A stretch of DNA of 34,266 nucleotides from Clostridia bacterium (lineage in GTDB: Bacteria > Bacillota > Clostridia > Oscillospirales > Acutalibacteraceae): assembly GCA_024692685.1 (NCBI GenBank), contig JAILMJ010000040.1, forward strand, positions 1 through 34,266, in the 5' to 3' direction. Both the position numbers and the translations under genes were made by a program. Below are positions 25,749-33,678 of the stretch, one piece after another. The notes under the pieces are model-generated. The model searched no databases. It saw only the letters and a list, made by a program, of their open reading frames with translations, and was not told the origin of the DNA. Each line of letters begins with the position of its first letter. The first letter of the stretch is position 1.

Positions 25749-26231
25749 ATGAGCATAACTATCAGAGAATACACACAGGCCGACCTGCCTGCGATAACAG
25801 AAATCTGGAATGAAATAATTAAAGAAGGCAATGCATTTCCGCAGTGCAAGCCATTAAGCAAAACAGAGGCGGAACAATTCTTTGCCTCACAATCTTTCAC
25901 GGGAGTTGCCGAAATTGACGGTGAAACAGCCGGGATGTATATTCTTCACCCGAACAACACGGGCAGATGCGGTCATATCTGCAATGCGAGCTTCGGAGTA
26001 GCTGAAAAAGCAAGAGGAAAAAAAGTCGGTGAAATGCTGGTGCGCCACTGTCTCAAAACCGCTCCTGAGTTCGGCTTCAGAATTCTTCAATTCAACGCTG
26101 TGGTCAGCACAAATACCGCCGCGGTCAGGCTTTATGAAAAACTCGGTTTCAGTTATCTCGGTACGGTTCCCGGCGGATTCCGGGCCGACAGCGGATATAA
26201 AGACATCAACCTATATTATAAGGGACTTTAA
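25749..26231 (+). CDS. GNAT-family N-acetyltransferase
   Basis: Protein of 160 residues from the ATG at 25749 (MSITIREYTQADL); an upstream GTG at 25704 falls in a terminator loop and is rejected. The fold is recognisable from 'SITIREYTQADLPAITEIWN' (strand 1, helix 1), 'GVAEIDGETAGMYIL' and the acetyl-CoA-binding loop 'FGVAEKARGKKVGEMLVRH', an R/Q-x2-G-x-G/A variant. The C-terminal 'NTAAVRLYEKLGFSYLGTV' is typical of amino-acid or peptide acetyltransferases. The substrate is unknown. The ribosome site is weak (GGG only). hflX begins three bases after its stop, suggesting co-transcription. Confidence 0.85.
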   Translation: MSITIREYTQADLPAITEIWNEIIKEGNAFPQCKPLSKTEAEQFFASQSFTGVAEIDGETAGMYILHPNNTGRCGHICNASFGVAEKARGKKVGEMLVRHCLKTAPEFGFRILQFNAVVSTNTAAVRLYEKLGFSYLGTVPGGFRADSGYKDINLYYKGL

Positions 26232-26233
26232 AT

Positions 26234-27481
26234 ATGGAGTTACACGAAAACAAACAGGATCCTGAAAGAGCAGTGCTCGTTGCTGCAGATACCGGTGAAT
26301 ATGATTGCTCCGCGTCTCTTGACGAATTGGAAGAATTAACCGCAACTGCCGGGGCTGAGGTTGCCGGTTTTATCACTCAGAAGAGAGACAAACCGGATAA
26401 TGCCACTTTCCTGGGCAGCGGACGGCTTGAAGAACTAGCCGAATTCTGCGAAAGCAACGAAATCGACCTTGTTATTGTTGACGACGAACTTTCCCCCACA
26501 CAGCAAAAAAATATGGAGAAGGCGGTTAACACAAAAGTCATCGACAGAACAACGCTGATTCTGGATATATTTGCAGGCAGAGCAAACAGCAATGAGGGTA
26601 AGCTTCAGGTTGAGCTTGCCCAGCTTAAATACGCCCTTCCGCGCCTCATCGGACAGGGAACAAAGCTTTCAAGAACCGGCGCAGGAATAGGAACGAGAGG
26701 TCCGGGCGAAACAAAACTCGAAAGTGACAAGAGGCATATCAGAAGAAGAATAAAATATCTCGAGAACGAGCTTGATGAACTTAAAAAAAGGCGCGATATT
26801 TCAAGGGCAAGACGTGAAAAAGACAGAGTTGAAACAGTTGTCATAGTAGGCTACACAAACGCCGGAAAATCAACACTTATGAACACGCTCACCGATGCGG
26901 GGGTGCTTGCCCAGGATAAACTTTTTGCGACCCTTGACCCTACATCAAGAGCCCTCTCCCTCCCCGACGGAAGAAAGATAATGCTGATTGATACCGTAGG
27001 ATTTATCCGTCGCCTGCCCCACGACCTGGTCGAAGCATTCAAATCGACTCTCGAAGAGGCTGCAAGTGCAAAAGTGATACTTAATGTCTGCGATGCGTCA
27101 GACCCGGAATGCGGCGAACATCTTAAGGTGACGGAGGATCTGCTTGCACAGCTCGGCTGTGAAGGGAAACCGATAGTAACGGTCTTTAACAAATGTGACC
27201 TTGTAACGGCTGACAGCACACTGTTTCACAGGCAGAATTCCGTCAGAATTTCAGCCCTTGAAGCCAAGGGACTTGACGAACTTCTTGAAGCAATTTCCAA
27301 GGCTTTACCGCCATCAAGATCAAGGACAAAGATGCTCATTCCGTATTCCGACGGCTCGGCTGCTGCGAGGTTACGCAGGGACGGAGCAATTCACAGCGAG
27401 GATTACCGCGCCGACGGACTCTTTCTTGATTTAACGGCAGATAACGAACTCATTGACTTATATAAAGATTACTGCATCTGA
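26234..27481 (+). CDS. hflX: Ribosome-associated GTPase HflX
   Basis: Protein of 415 residues. HflX binds the ribosome and, in characterised species, splits stalled or hibernating ribosomes in a nucleotide-dependent way. Residues about 10-185 are the N-terminal HflX domain ('FLGSGRLEELAE', 'VIVDDELSPTQQKNME', 'DRTTLILDIFAGRA', 'IGTRGPGETKLESDKR') with a charged coiled coil ('YLENELDELKKRRDISR'). The G domain follows with G1 'GYTNAGKST', G3 'DTVGFIRRLP', G4 'NKCD' and G5-like 'RISALE'. A short C-terminal domain ends at 'LIDLYKDYCI'. Length and motifs are normal. AAGGGA precedes the ATG. Confidence 0.95.
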   Translation: MELHENKQDPERAVLVAADTGEYDCSASLDELEELTATAGAEVAGFITQKRDKPDNATFLGSGRLEELAEFCESNEIDLVIVDDELSPTQQKNMEKAVNTKVIDRTTLILDIFAGRANSNEGKLQVELAQLKYALPRLIGQGTKLSRTGAGIGTRGPGETKLESDKRHIRRRIKYLENELDELKKRRDISRARREKDRVETVVIVGYTNAGKSTLMNTLTDAGVLAQDKLFATLDPTSRALSLPDGRKIMLIDTVGFIRRLPHDLVEAFKSTLEEAASAKVILNVCDASDPECGEHLKVTEDLLAQLGCEGKPIVTVFNKCDLVTADSTLFHRQNSVRISALEAKGLDELLEAISKALPPSRSRTKMLIPYSDGSAAARLRRDGAIHSEDYRADGLFLDLTADNELIDLYKDYCI

Positions 27482-27526
27482 CCTTATCATAAAAGCCGGC
27501 CATAATTCTCTTAATGAATTTTTCAG

Positions 27527-27555
27527 TTGACAAAAAATATCAATTATTTTATAAT
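27527..27555 (+). promoter_or_regulatory. Consensus promoter of the tRNA-Leu gene
   Basis: Perfect TTGACA (27527-27532), 17-base spacer, perfect TATAAT (27550-27555), ending 46 bp before the mature tRNA. Confidence 0.85.
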
Positions 27556-27601
27556 AAATATGTTTAGATGAGATATTGTGGTCGAATTTAAACGAACATA
27601 C

Positions 27602-27688
27602 GCCGGTGTGGCGAAATCGGCAGACGCAAGGGACTTAAAATCCCTCGGTGGCAACACCGTACCGGTTCAAGTCCGGTCACCGGCACCA
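27602..27688 (+). tRNA. tRNA-Leu (anticodon TAA)
   Basis: An 87-base class II tRNA with CCA encoded. Acceptor stem GCCGGTG (27602-27608) pairs with CACCGGC (27678-27684), and the discriminator is A. The anticodon loop CTTAAAA sits on the stem GGGA/TCCC, giving anticodon TAA. The long variable arm has a GGTG/CACC stem and the T-loop is TTCAAGT. All expected features of tRNA-Leu are present. Confidence 0.97.
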
Positions 27689-27720
27689 TAAAGCCGCTTC
27701 TTGCGCAAAAGCGACTTTAT
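27688..27720 (+). other. Hairpin at the tRNA-Leu 3' end
   Basis: ATAAAGCCGCTT (27688-27699) pairs with AAGCGACTTTAT (27709-27720) apart from one mismatch. There is no T-run after it, so it may be a processing or pause structure rather than a terminator. Confidence 0.5.
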
Positions 27721-27729
27721 AACAAAAGT

Positions 27730-27803
27730 GATGAACAATGAGTATTTACGCATAACTCTTTTTGCAAGAGACAATTGCAATGCGTATTTACGATTTGTTC
27801 ATC
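27730..27803. repeat. Long imperfect palindrome with nested hairpin
   Basis: Arm 27730-27753 and arm 27780-27803 are inverse complements over about 24 bases, sharing GATGAACAA at the tips and TACGCAT at the inner ends with a few mismatches between. The loop contains a smaller hairpin, CTCTT (27756-27760) with AAGAG (27766-27770). A T-rich run follows. It could be part of a tandem terminator or a decayed miniature inverted-repeat element. Confidence 0.6.
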
Positions 27804-27815
27804 CTTTTATTTTTG

Positions 27816-27841
27816 CCCGGATATTCAGATATTCGGGTTTT
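27816..27841 (+). terminator. Terminator downstream of tRNA-Leu
   Basis: CCCGGATAT pairs with ATATTCGGG (one G-T pair) around a TCAG loop, followed by TTTT. Confidence 0.7.
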
Positions 27842-27857
27842 ATGAACTTATAATGTG

Positions 27858-27888
27858 AAAAAAGCAGTCATACGAATGACTGCTTTTC
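27858..27888 (-). terminator. Terminator of the potassium operon (usable from both strands)
   Basis: AAAAGCAGTCAT pairs with ATGACTGCTTTT around a 4-base loop, with flanking A and T runs. It lies 28 bp after the kdpE stop. Confidence 0.85.
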
Positions 27889-27915
27889 AAAATATATTAC
27901 TGTAATTCTGCAAGA

Positions 27916-28617
27916 CTATTCCACTTTCATCATCCTGTATCCTATACCTATATGAGTCTGGATGTACTGCGGAGAGTCCGGTAATGATTCAATCTTTTTT
28001 CTCAATGTTGCCATAAAGACACGCAATGACGCGACATCACTTTCACGCGCACTGCCCCAAATATTCTGAGTTATAAATGTATGTGTAAGCACCTTGCCGG
28101 TATTTTGCGACATAAGACAGAGCAGCTTGTATTCAATAGGAGTCAGATGAAGCTCTTTGCCGTCAAGATATGCGCAACCGGCAGCGTAATCTATCTCCAG
28201 CTTTCCGTTGGTAAAAACAGATTTTCCGTTTTCGTTATTGGACTGAATAATTGCAAGCCTTCGGATTGTCACACGCAGGCGCGCCAGCAGTTCATCAACA
28301 GAAAAGGGCTTTGTCAGATAGTCGTCTGCGCCGTTATCAAGCGCTTCAATCTTGTCGGAATCCTCACTTCTCGCGCTGATTACAATGATAGGCATATTTG
28401 ACCATGACCTTATCGTTTTAATAACTTCAACTCCGTCAATATCGGGAAGGCCCAGGTCAAGCAACACTATATCGGGATTACAGGAGGACACCTGCATAAT
28501 CGCCTCTTGTCCGTTCTTCGCAGTAATGTATTTATAAGAGTTTGCCTTTAAAGTAACAGAAATAAGGTTGCGTACCGGCTGGTCATCTTCAACAACTAAT
28601 ATCTGAAGTTTATTCAT
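27916..28617 (-). CDS. kdpE: OmpR/PhoB-family response regulator, KdpE-like
   Basis: Protein of 233 residues from the ATG at 28617, which GAGGTGA precedes by six bases; the ATG at 28623 touches that ribosome site and is less likely. The receiver domain (about 1-118) has the acidic pair 'VVEDDQ', the phosphorylated Asp in 'VLLDLGLPD' and the conserved Lys in 'LTKPF'. The C-terminal winged helix (about 130-230) is of the OmpR type ('LTPIEYKLLCLM', 'SLRVFMATLRKKI', 'GIGYRM'). It overlaps the end of the kinase gene, so translation is coupled. Candidate targets are the 11-bp-spaced TTAAGAT repeats ahead of ktrB in the same operon. Confidence 0.9.
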   Translation of the reverse strand: MNKLQILVVEDDQPVRNLISVTLKANSYKYITAKNGQEAIMQVSSCNPDIVLLDLGLPDIDGVEVIKTIRSWSNMPIIVISARSEDSDKIEALDNGADDYLTKPFSVDELLARLRVTIRRLAIIQSNNENGKSVFTNGKLEIDYAAGCAYLDGKELHLTPIEYKLLCLMSQNTGKVLTHTFITQNIWGSARESDVASLRVFMATLRKKIESLPDSPQYIQTHIGIGYRMMKVE

Positions 28618-30601
28618 TGACATTCACCTCACCAGACGGAACAGTAAATATGAAAACACATCCCTGCGGGTCATTATCTTTAAGCAAAATCTCTCCGCCG
28701 TGTGCGAGAACAATGGTTTTGCAAAGCGCTAACCCCAAGCCGAGACTACGGCGGCTGTCCGTGATTTTACTGTCACCCGTATAAAACATATCAAAGACTC
28801 TGGGCTTTAACTCGTCCGGAATGCCGTTCCCGTTATCGGCAACACATACAGAGATACAGTCTCCTTCTTTTTTTGCCGTGATAATTATGTCACAACCGGG
28901 CGGAGAGTATTTTACGGCATTGTCAACAAGGTTGATAATAACCTGAACAATCAGCTTCGCGTCAATCCTTGCAAGAAGCAAATCATCAGTGCAGTCAACC
29001 GATATATTATGCGAATCTCCCCTGTAGTGAATATGCCTGAGCGCTTCTTCAATTACTTCGTCAATCAGTTGTATTGACATATTAAGACTCATTCTTCCGT
29101 CTTCAATCCGTGTAACAGAAAGCAGATTCTCAACAAGACTTATCAGCCACTGTGAATCGTCATAAATATCATTGAAAACCTGAGTCCTTGTGCCTGAGTC
29201 AAGCTTATCGTAATTGTTCAGCAGATTGCTTGCATTGCCTGAAATCGACGTTAAAGGAGTGCGCAGATCATGTGAAATGGCACGGAGCAGATTTGCACGC
29301 AACTGTTCATTTTTGGCAAGCACCGACGCCTGCTCTTTTTCCTTTGCGTTGCGGCTGTTATTAATCGCAAGCGCACATTCGCCCAGAATCGACAAAAGCA
29401 TACTGTTCTCATTAGAATCAAGAGGCTTACCGTCAATTTTAATTCCTATAACACCGAAAACCTTGTCATTGATGTTTATCGGAATATACAGACATTTTGT
29501 ATTGCTCATCACTTCAGTGGTTATGCCCGCACGTCTTTTGCTGTTAAACGACAATTCCGCCGCGGCACGTTCACAAGCGGTAAACAGATTCTCCTCCGGA
29601 GTATCCTCCGACGGATTAAATAGATATCCTTTTGATATGCCCGAATCGTTTCCCGCATACAAAACCACGGAACGGTTAAGCAGGCGCATTATCTGTGTCG
29701 CCGTGGTGTTTATTATATCATCATCGTCCTGTGCTTTCTGTAAAAGCTGGTTTGTATCCAGCAAAACCTTAGTTCTGAATGCGGTCTGCGCGGATAATTT
29801 GGCGTTGTCCTTCAACTTTGAGGCAAGAGTGCCTGTTATAATGGATGCGGCAAGCATAATGGCAAACGTTATGGTATAACCTGAGCCGTAGGCGTGAAAT
29901 GTCAATCTGGGTTCAGTAAGGAAAAAATTGAAGAGCGCAACGCTCATAAATGATGCAAGAACGCTGCAGACATACCCTCTCGTGAACAGGGACGTAAGCA
30001 AAACACCCAGAATATAGATTGTAATAATATTTGATTCGGTAAACCCCAGTCTGCGAAATACAAGCCCCAAAGCCGTAACCGCCGCCATAATAAGCAGCAA
30101 AACAAGTATATCCCGCGGATATGAGATAAGGCTGTGCAGAAACGACTGCATTTTCGCGCGGTAATTATTTTTCACAGTATTATCCGGGATAATATGAATA
30201 TCAATACTCGGCGCTGTTTCGGCGAGCTGCTCTGTCAGCGTCGGCTTACTCCAGAAGTGCTTTCTTGTTGTATTGTTTCTGCCGATTACTATGGTTGTCA
30301 CACCTGAAATACGGGCATATTCCGCAATCTGATGCGAAACATCGTCACCATAGATATAAGTAATATCTGCGCCCAGCTTTTCAGCCAGCTGAATATGGTC
30401 CTGAAGGCGCTTCCGGTCAGCTTCATCCATCCTGTTTGAGTAGGATGTACGCACATAAAGCGCCGTGAAACTTCCTCCGAGTGCGGAGACCATTTTCGCG
30501 GCGGTCCTTATAATTTTTGCATTTGAAGGAGAGGATGAAAGGCAAACAAGGGTATGCTCTGAATTGCCATCCGGCTTGTTTTTATAATCCAATTGTTTCA
30601 C
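28610..30601 (-). CDS. kdpD: KdpD-like sensor histidine kinase lacking the N-terminal KdpD domain
   Basis: Protein of 663 residues; full KdpD is about 890. The first 140 residues are the universal-stress-protein domain, not the usual KdpD sensor domain with Walker motifs, which is absent. It contains S22-S23-S24, exactly 20 residues, then F45-T-A-L-Y49, the motif reported for cyclic di-AMP binding. Next come four membrane helices (about 165-265, DUF4118), a GAF-like region (about 290-410), the phospho-acceptor His in 'AISHDLRTPLTSISG', and ATPase boxes 'NLVDNAVKYSP', 'DNGNGIP' and 'SLGLGLALC'. The reading given starts at GTG 30601; the TTG at 30592, six bases after AAGGTG, is an equally good start. 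The downstream regulator overlaps it. Confidence 0.9.
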   Translation of the reverse strand: MKQLDYKNKPDGNSEHTLVCLSSSPSNAKIIRTAAKMVSALGGSFTALYVRTSYSNRMDEADRKRLQDHIQLAEKLGADITYIYGDDVSHQIAEYARISGVTTIVIGRNNTTRKHFWSKPTLTEQLAETAPSIDIHIIPDNTVKNNYRAKMQSFLHSLISYPRDILVLLLIMAAVTALGLVFRRLGFTESNIITIYILGVLLTSLFTRGYVCSVLASFMSVALFNFFLTEPRLTFHAYGSGYTITFAIMLAASIITGTLASKLKDNAKLSAQTAFRTKVLLDTNQLLQKAQDDDDIINTTATQIMRLLNRSVVLYAGNDSGISKGYLFNPSEDTPEENLFTACERAAAELSFNSKRRAGITTEVMSNTKCLYIPININDKVFGVIGIKIDGKPLDSNENSMLLSILGECALAINNSRNAKEKEQASVLAKNEQLRANLLRAISHDLRTPLTSISGNASNLLNNYDKLDSGTRTQVFNDIYDDSQWLISLVENLLSVTRIEDGRMSLNMSIQLIDEVIEEALRHIHYRGDSHNISVDCTDDLLLARIDAKLIVQVIINLVDNAVKYSPPGCDIIITAKKEGDCISVCVADNGNGIPDELKPRVFDMFYTGDSKITDSRRSLGLGLALCKTIVLAHGGEILLKDNDPQGCVFIFTVPSGEVNVNE

Positions 30602-30659
30602 CTTCTCTCAGAATCGGCGCTGTAATTATAACACAATCATCAGTGTTTTACCATTTTTC

Positions 30660-30938
30660 TTATCTGCCCCGATTCTGTGAGCCTTCCCAAATAATCCGAC
30701 CGGAATCACAGAGTATTATTTCAGTATCCTTATGTGTTTTGCGAAATTTTTTTACTTCTGCAATCAATTCTTCATCACTCAGTTCTTCATTTAAAAAAAC
30801 GCAATCCGGATATTCTTTATTGCTGTCATTTTCAACAGGTCCGGAGTTTATTTCAAGAAAAGCGTCAAGCTTTCTCGTCAAAAGGTATCCGGTTGTGAAC
30901 ATACCGATTACAACGGCACACAGTAATAATTCTTTCAT
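30660..30938 (-). CDS. Small single-pass membrane protein in the potassium operon
   Basis: Protein of 92 residues with an N-terminal hydrophobic helix (LLLCAVVIGMFTTGYLL, about residues 4-20) and a hydrophilic, mixed-charge domain ('NEELSDEELIAEVKKFRKTH', 'TEIILCDSGRIIWEG'). I do not recognise the family. It lies between ktrA (32 bp before) and kdpD (58 bp after) on the same strand, in a position where small membrane subunits often modulate the transporter or the kinase. Initiation looks weak: GGGAA lies ten bases before the ATG and TGAGG directly before it. A coding role is supported by the intact frame within the operon. Confidence 0.65.
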   Translation of the reverse strand: MKELLLCAVVIGMFTTGYLLTRKLDAFLEINSGPVENDSNKEYPDCVFLNEELSDEELIAEVKKFRKTHKDTEIILCDSGRIIWEGSQNRGR

Positions 30939-30970
30939 CCTCAGTCATTTCCCGTCAGCAAAAAAATTCA

Positions 30971-31618
30971 TTACTTAAAAAAGACTTTCTGCAGCAACTT
31001 GTCGTCTCCGATTACAAACAGGGTTTTGTCCTCTGTAAGTATTGTATCGGGAGAAACAGATAGATTAACCTTTCCGTCTTGCTTGGTCGCTATAACGTTG
31101 ATATTATATTTTCTTCTTATATCAATCTTTCCTATGCTAAGTCCAATCCATTCTTTAGGCACTGAAACCTCAAATATGGAATTCTTGTCATCAAGCTCGA
31201 TATAATCCAGAATATGATTGGCGCTGTAGCGGACTGATGCCCATTTGGCAATCTGCTTTTCCGGATAGATTACTTCATCGGCACCGTTACGGAGGAGGAA
31301 CTTCGAGTGAACCGCACTTGAAGCCCGAGACACAACAAATTTTGCGCCGAGATCTTTTAAAGTCAGAGTTGTTTCAAGAGAACTCTGAAAATCCTTTCCG
31401 ATGGCAACAAAACACACATCAAAATTACGCACCCCCAAGGATTCCAGAAAAGCGGCCTGTGTGCTGTCACCGATTTGCGCATTGTCAAAATAAGGAAGCA
31501 GTTCATTCACGCGTTCTTCATTTATGTCAACGCCCATTACATGATGACCCAGGCGATTAAGATCAATCGCCAAATGCTTCCCAAAACGGCCGAGCCCTAT
31601 AAGTAAAACAGATTTCAT
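30971..31618 (-). CDS. ktrA: Potassium uptake regulatory subunit KtrA/TrkA
   Basis: Protein of 215 residues, the size of single-unit KtrA rather than the doubled TrkA of E. coli. The N-terminal RCK domain has the nucleotide-binding 'IGLGRFGKHLAIDLNRLGH' with the acidic 'GVDINEE' at the end of strand 2. The C-terminal RCK domain (about 140-215) ends in 'LFVIGDDKLLQKVF'. The protein forms a cytoplasmic octameric ring that gates the membrane subunit in response to ATP/ADP and, in several Firmicutes, to cyclic di-AMP through the C-terminal domain. It follows ktrB after 14 bp with AAAGGAG. Confidence 0.94.
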   Translation of the reverse strand: MKSVLLIGLGRFGKHLAIDLNRLGHHVMGVDINEERVNELLPYFDNAQIGDSTQAAFLESLGVRNFDVCFVAIGKDFQSSLETTLTLKDLGAKFVVSRASSAVHSKFLLRNGADEVIYPEKQIAKWASVRYSANHILDYIELDDKNSIFEVSVPKEWIGLSIGKIDIRRKYNINVIATKQDGKVNLSVSPDTILTEDKTLFVIGDDKLLQKVFFK

Positions 31619-31632
31619 ATTATTTATCTCCT

Positions 31633-32970
31633 TTAACCTACCGTGATACTTTCCTTTGGCAATTTGGAATTGACTATACTATTTCCGGAAACAGCGGCGT
31701 AAATCAGTGTCAGGCCTCCGACTCTTCCGAAAAACATAAGCACTATGAGTATGAGACGGGAAATCAAGCCCAATTCGGCGGTAATACCGAGGGACAGACC
31801 TACGGTTCCTATTGCCGACGCAGCTTCGAACAGGCATACGCTTACCGGCAGTTTATCTGCAAGGCTGATAATCAGACCGCTGCTTATAAAAAGAACCAGA
31901 TACATCAGCAGAATTGTTGAGGCGTTTATCACCGCTTTTGTCTCCAGCCTGCGCCCGAAAAAATGAGGCTCTTCTTTACGCCCGAACACTGCCACAACAT
32001 TGGCAAATAAAACGGCAATCGTTGTTGTTTTCATTCCGCCGGCTGTAGATCCGGGTGAACCGCCGATAAGCATAAGGATAACCGTAACAGTCCTGCCCGC
32101 ACCGCTCAGTTTTGTCAGATCCGCTGTATTGAATCCGGCAGTTCTCGGAGTAACAGCTTGAAAAAGTGAGGACAAAATACGTTCTTTCGGCGCAAGAAAA
32201 GAAAACTCATTTACATAGAAAAAAAGCGTGGGAATAAGTATGAGTACTGCGCTTGTGACAAGAATTACTTTGCTTTGCATACGGTAACGCCGGAGGTGAT
32301 ATGTATGCTCACGCACATCATCCCAGGTAAGAAATCCAATGCCTCCGATTATAATCAAAATAACAACCGATATATTTATAAGGGGACTTCCGGCAAACTG
32401 CGTTAACGAGACATACGGCGTTTTCTCTGTGCCCATAATGTCAAAACCCGCATTGCAAAATGCAGACACCGCATGAAACACCGACATCCATATTCCCTTT
32501 GCGCCGAACTGCTTTATAAAAGCAGGCATCATAGCAAGAGCACCGACGAGTTCAAAAGCCGCGGTCGTTACCAGAATGAACAATGTCAGTTTTACTATTC
32601 CTCCCACTTTTTGCGCAGAAATTGATTCCTTCATGACGCTGCGCTGCCACAGCGATATTTTTCTGCCGGAAAGTATGGCAAAAAAAATGTAGGAGGTTAC
32701 AACACCAAGCCCTCCGATTTGAATCATAATAAGAATTAAAGACTGCCCGAAAACGGACCAGTAACTTGCAGTATCCTGAACCACAAGACCCGTAACACAT
32801 ACCGCTGATGTAGCAGTGAACAATGCGTCTTTAAAAGGTGTAACGTTTCCGCTTTTCGATGCAATCGGGAGCATCAGAAGCAGCGTTCCCAAAATAATTA
32901 AACCGGAAAAACCGAGAATGATTATTTGGAAAGGGGTGAAACGGTGCCTTATTCTGAAAATTTTTGCCAT
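31633..32970 (-). CDS. ktrB: Potassium transporter membrane subunit KtrB/TrkH
   Basis: Protein of 445 residues, the KtrB length, with about eight to ten membrane helices in four M1-P-M2 units. The four pore-loop glycines are visible: 'TSAVCVTGLV', 'CNAGFDIMG', 'PRTAGFNTAD' and 'IGTVGLSLG'. The hallmark 'GGSPGSTAGGMKTTT' loop also present supports the Trk/Ktr family. It conducts K+ (often Na+-coupled) under KtrA control. It is the first gene of the five-gene potassium operon, with AGGAGG before the ATG and a TATAAT box at 32998-33003 on the minus strand. Confidence 0.95.
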   Translation of the reverse strand: MAKIFRIRHRFTPFQIIILGFSGLIILGTLLLMLPIASKSGNVTPFKDALFTATSAVCVTGLVVQDTASYWSVFGQSLILIMIQIGGLGVVTSYIFFAILSGRKISLWQRSVMKESISAQKVGGIVKLTLFILVTTAAFELVGALAMMPAFIKQFGAKGIWMSVFHAVSAFCNAGFDIMGTEKTPYVSLTQFAGSPLINISVVILIIIGGIGFLTWDDVREHTYHLRRYRMQSKVILVTSAVLILIPTLFFYVNEFSFLAPKERILSSLFQAVTPRTAGFNTADLTKLSGAGRTVTVILMLIGGSPGSTAGGMKTTTIAVLFANVVAVFGRKEEPHFFGRRLETKAVINASTILLMYLVLFISSGLIISLADKLPVSVCLFEAASAIGTVGLSLGITAELGLISRLILIVLMFFGRVGGLTLIYAAVSGNSIVNSKLPKESITVG

Positions 32971-32997
32971 TTCTTCCTCCTGTGCTTTTCTGCCTTT

Positions 32998-33026
32998 ATT
33001 ATAATCTCAGTTTATTTAAGATTGTA
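32998..33026 (-). promoter_or_regulatory. Candidate promoter of the potassium operon
   Basis: On the minus strand TATAAT (33003-32998) has a poor -35 (TACAAT, 33026-33021) at 17-base spacing. A weak -35 is what an activator-dependent promoter would show. One TTAAGAT repeat overlaps this region. Confidence 0.5.
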
Positions 33027-33064
33027 TTAGAAAATCCCGCACAATATTAAGATTCTGTTAAGAT
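33016..33064 (-). promoter_or_regulatory. Repeated heptamers, candidate KdpE binding sites
   Basis: ATCTTAA on the minus strand (TTAAGAT on the plus) occurs at 33016-33022, 33047-33053 and 33058-33064. The last two start exactly 11 bp apart, the 7+4 layout used by PhoB/OmpR-family dimers. The third is 31 bp away, about three helical turns. Confidence 0.5.
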
Positions 33065-33134
33065 GCCGTGTAAAAAATGATGCAGCTTCGGATTATTCCG
33101 GGTGTCCTGAATAAAACCGATTGATACCGATTAT

Positions 33135-33168
33135 AAATAAGCTCCTTCAAAACTGACGGAGCTTATCT
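33135..33168 (-). terminator. Terminator after the DUF1648 gene
   Basis: ATAAGCTCC pairs with GGAGCTTAT around a loop of about 12 bases. On the minus strand it is followed by a TTATTTAT stretch. It lies about 45 bp after the stop of the gene. Confidence 0.6.
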
Positions 33169-33213
33169 GATACATTTCAAGACCTGTTTCACTTTTAATC
33201 TTAAATACAACGA

Positions 33214-33678
33214 TTAACCGTTTTTCACAAGTCTGACCAGACTGACGGTAATTATACCGAAAACAGCTGCAATAAATAACGGCAAGGCGACCGGATGCAG
33301 GCCGGTATTCTTCGCCGCACATAAAATTGAATAAGAGAAGAAAGACGAAAGTACAAAAATCAGAGCGCTGAGCATTGTTCGGCTGATTTGCTCCGATTTT
33401 TCTTTATTTTCAGTTCCGACCGCCTTTCCCGTATTCCATAAAGACGGAAAATGTCCGACAACAGCCAAAACAATATACAGACCCCAGGCAATACCCAGCT
33501 GAGCTATAAGAGATGACTTGCCGCCGTAACTGTCTGCCTGACCGGAAGAATTGAAATGCGTCGGAATCGGAGTATTGATTTTGCCGTAGACCATAGCTAC
33601 ATAAACAGTAACGCAAAGCAGAATAATAAATGCCGAAATAAACAGCGCGCGATGATACCATCCGGAATTCTTGCCCAT
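33214..33678 (-). CDS. DUF1648 (SdpI-related) membrane protein
   Basis: Protein of 154 residues from the ATG at 33678 (MGKNSGWYHRALF). The frame is open for another 92 codons upstream, but that part has no protein-like composition and lacks a ribosome site. There are four hydrophobic helices (about 9-29, 58-76, 103-122 and 128-148). Between the first two is 'INTPIPTHFNSSGQADSYGG', the signature of DUF1648, shared with the SdpI immunity family. The full SdpI-type second half is missing, as in many short DUF1648 proteins. Function is unknown beyond a membrane location. It appears to be a single-gene unit ended by the hairpin at 33135-33168. Confidence 0.8.
   Translation of the reverse strand: MGKNSGWYHRALFISAFIILLCVTVYVAMVYGKINTPIPTHFNSSGQADSYGGKSSLIAQLGIAWGLYIVLAVVGHFPSLWNTGKAVGTENKEKSEQISRTMLSALIFVLSSFFSYSILCAAKNTGLHPVALPLFIAAVFGIITVSLVRLVKNG

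Noticed and set aside
32971..33213. Cyclic di-AMP (ydaO-type) riboswitch ahead of ktrB
   Set aside because: Such leaders often precede ktr genes, but the expected leader here is only about 20 bases and none of the conserved stems could be found.
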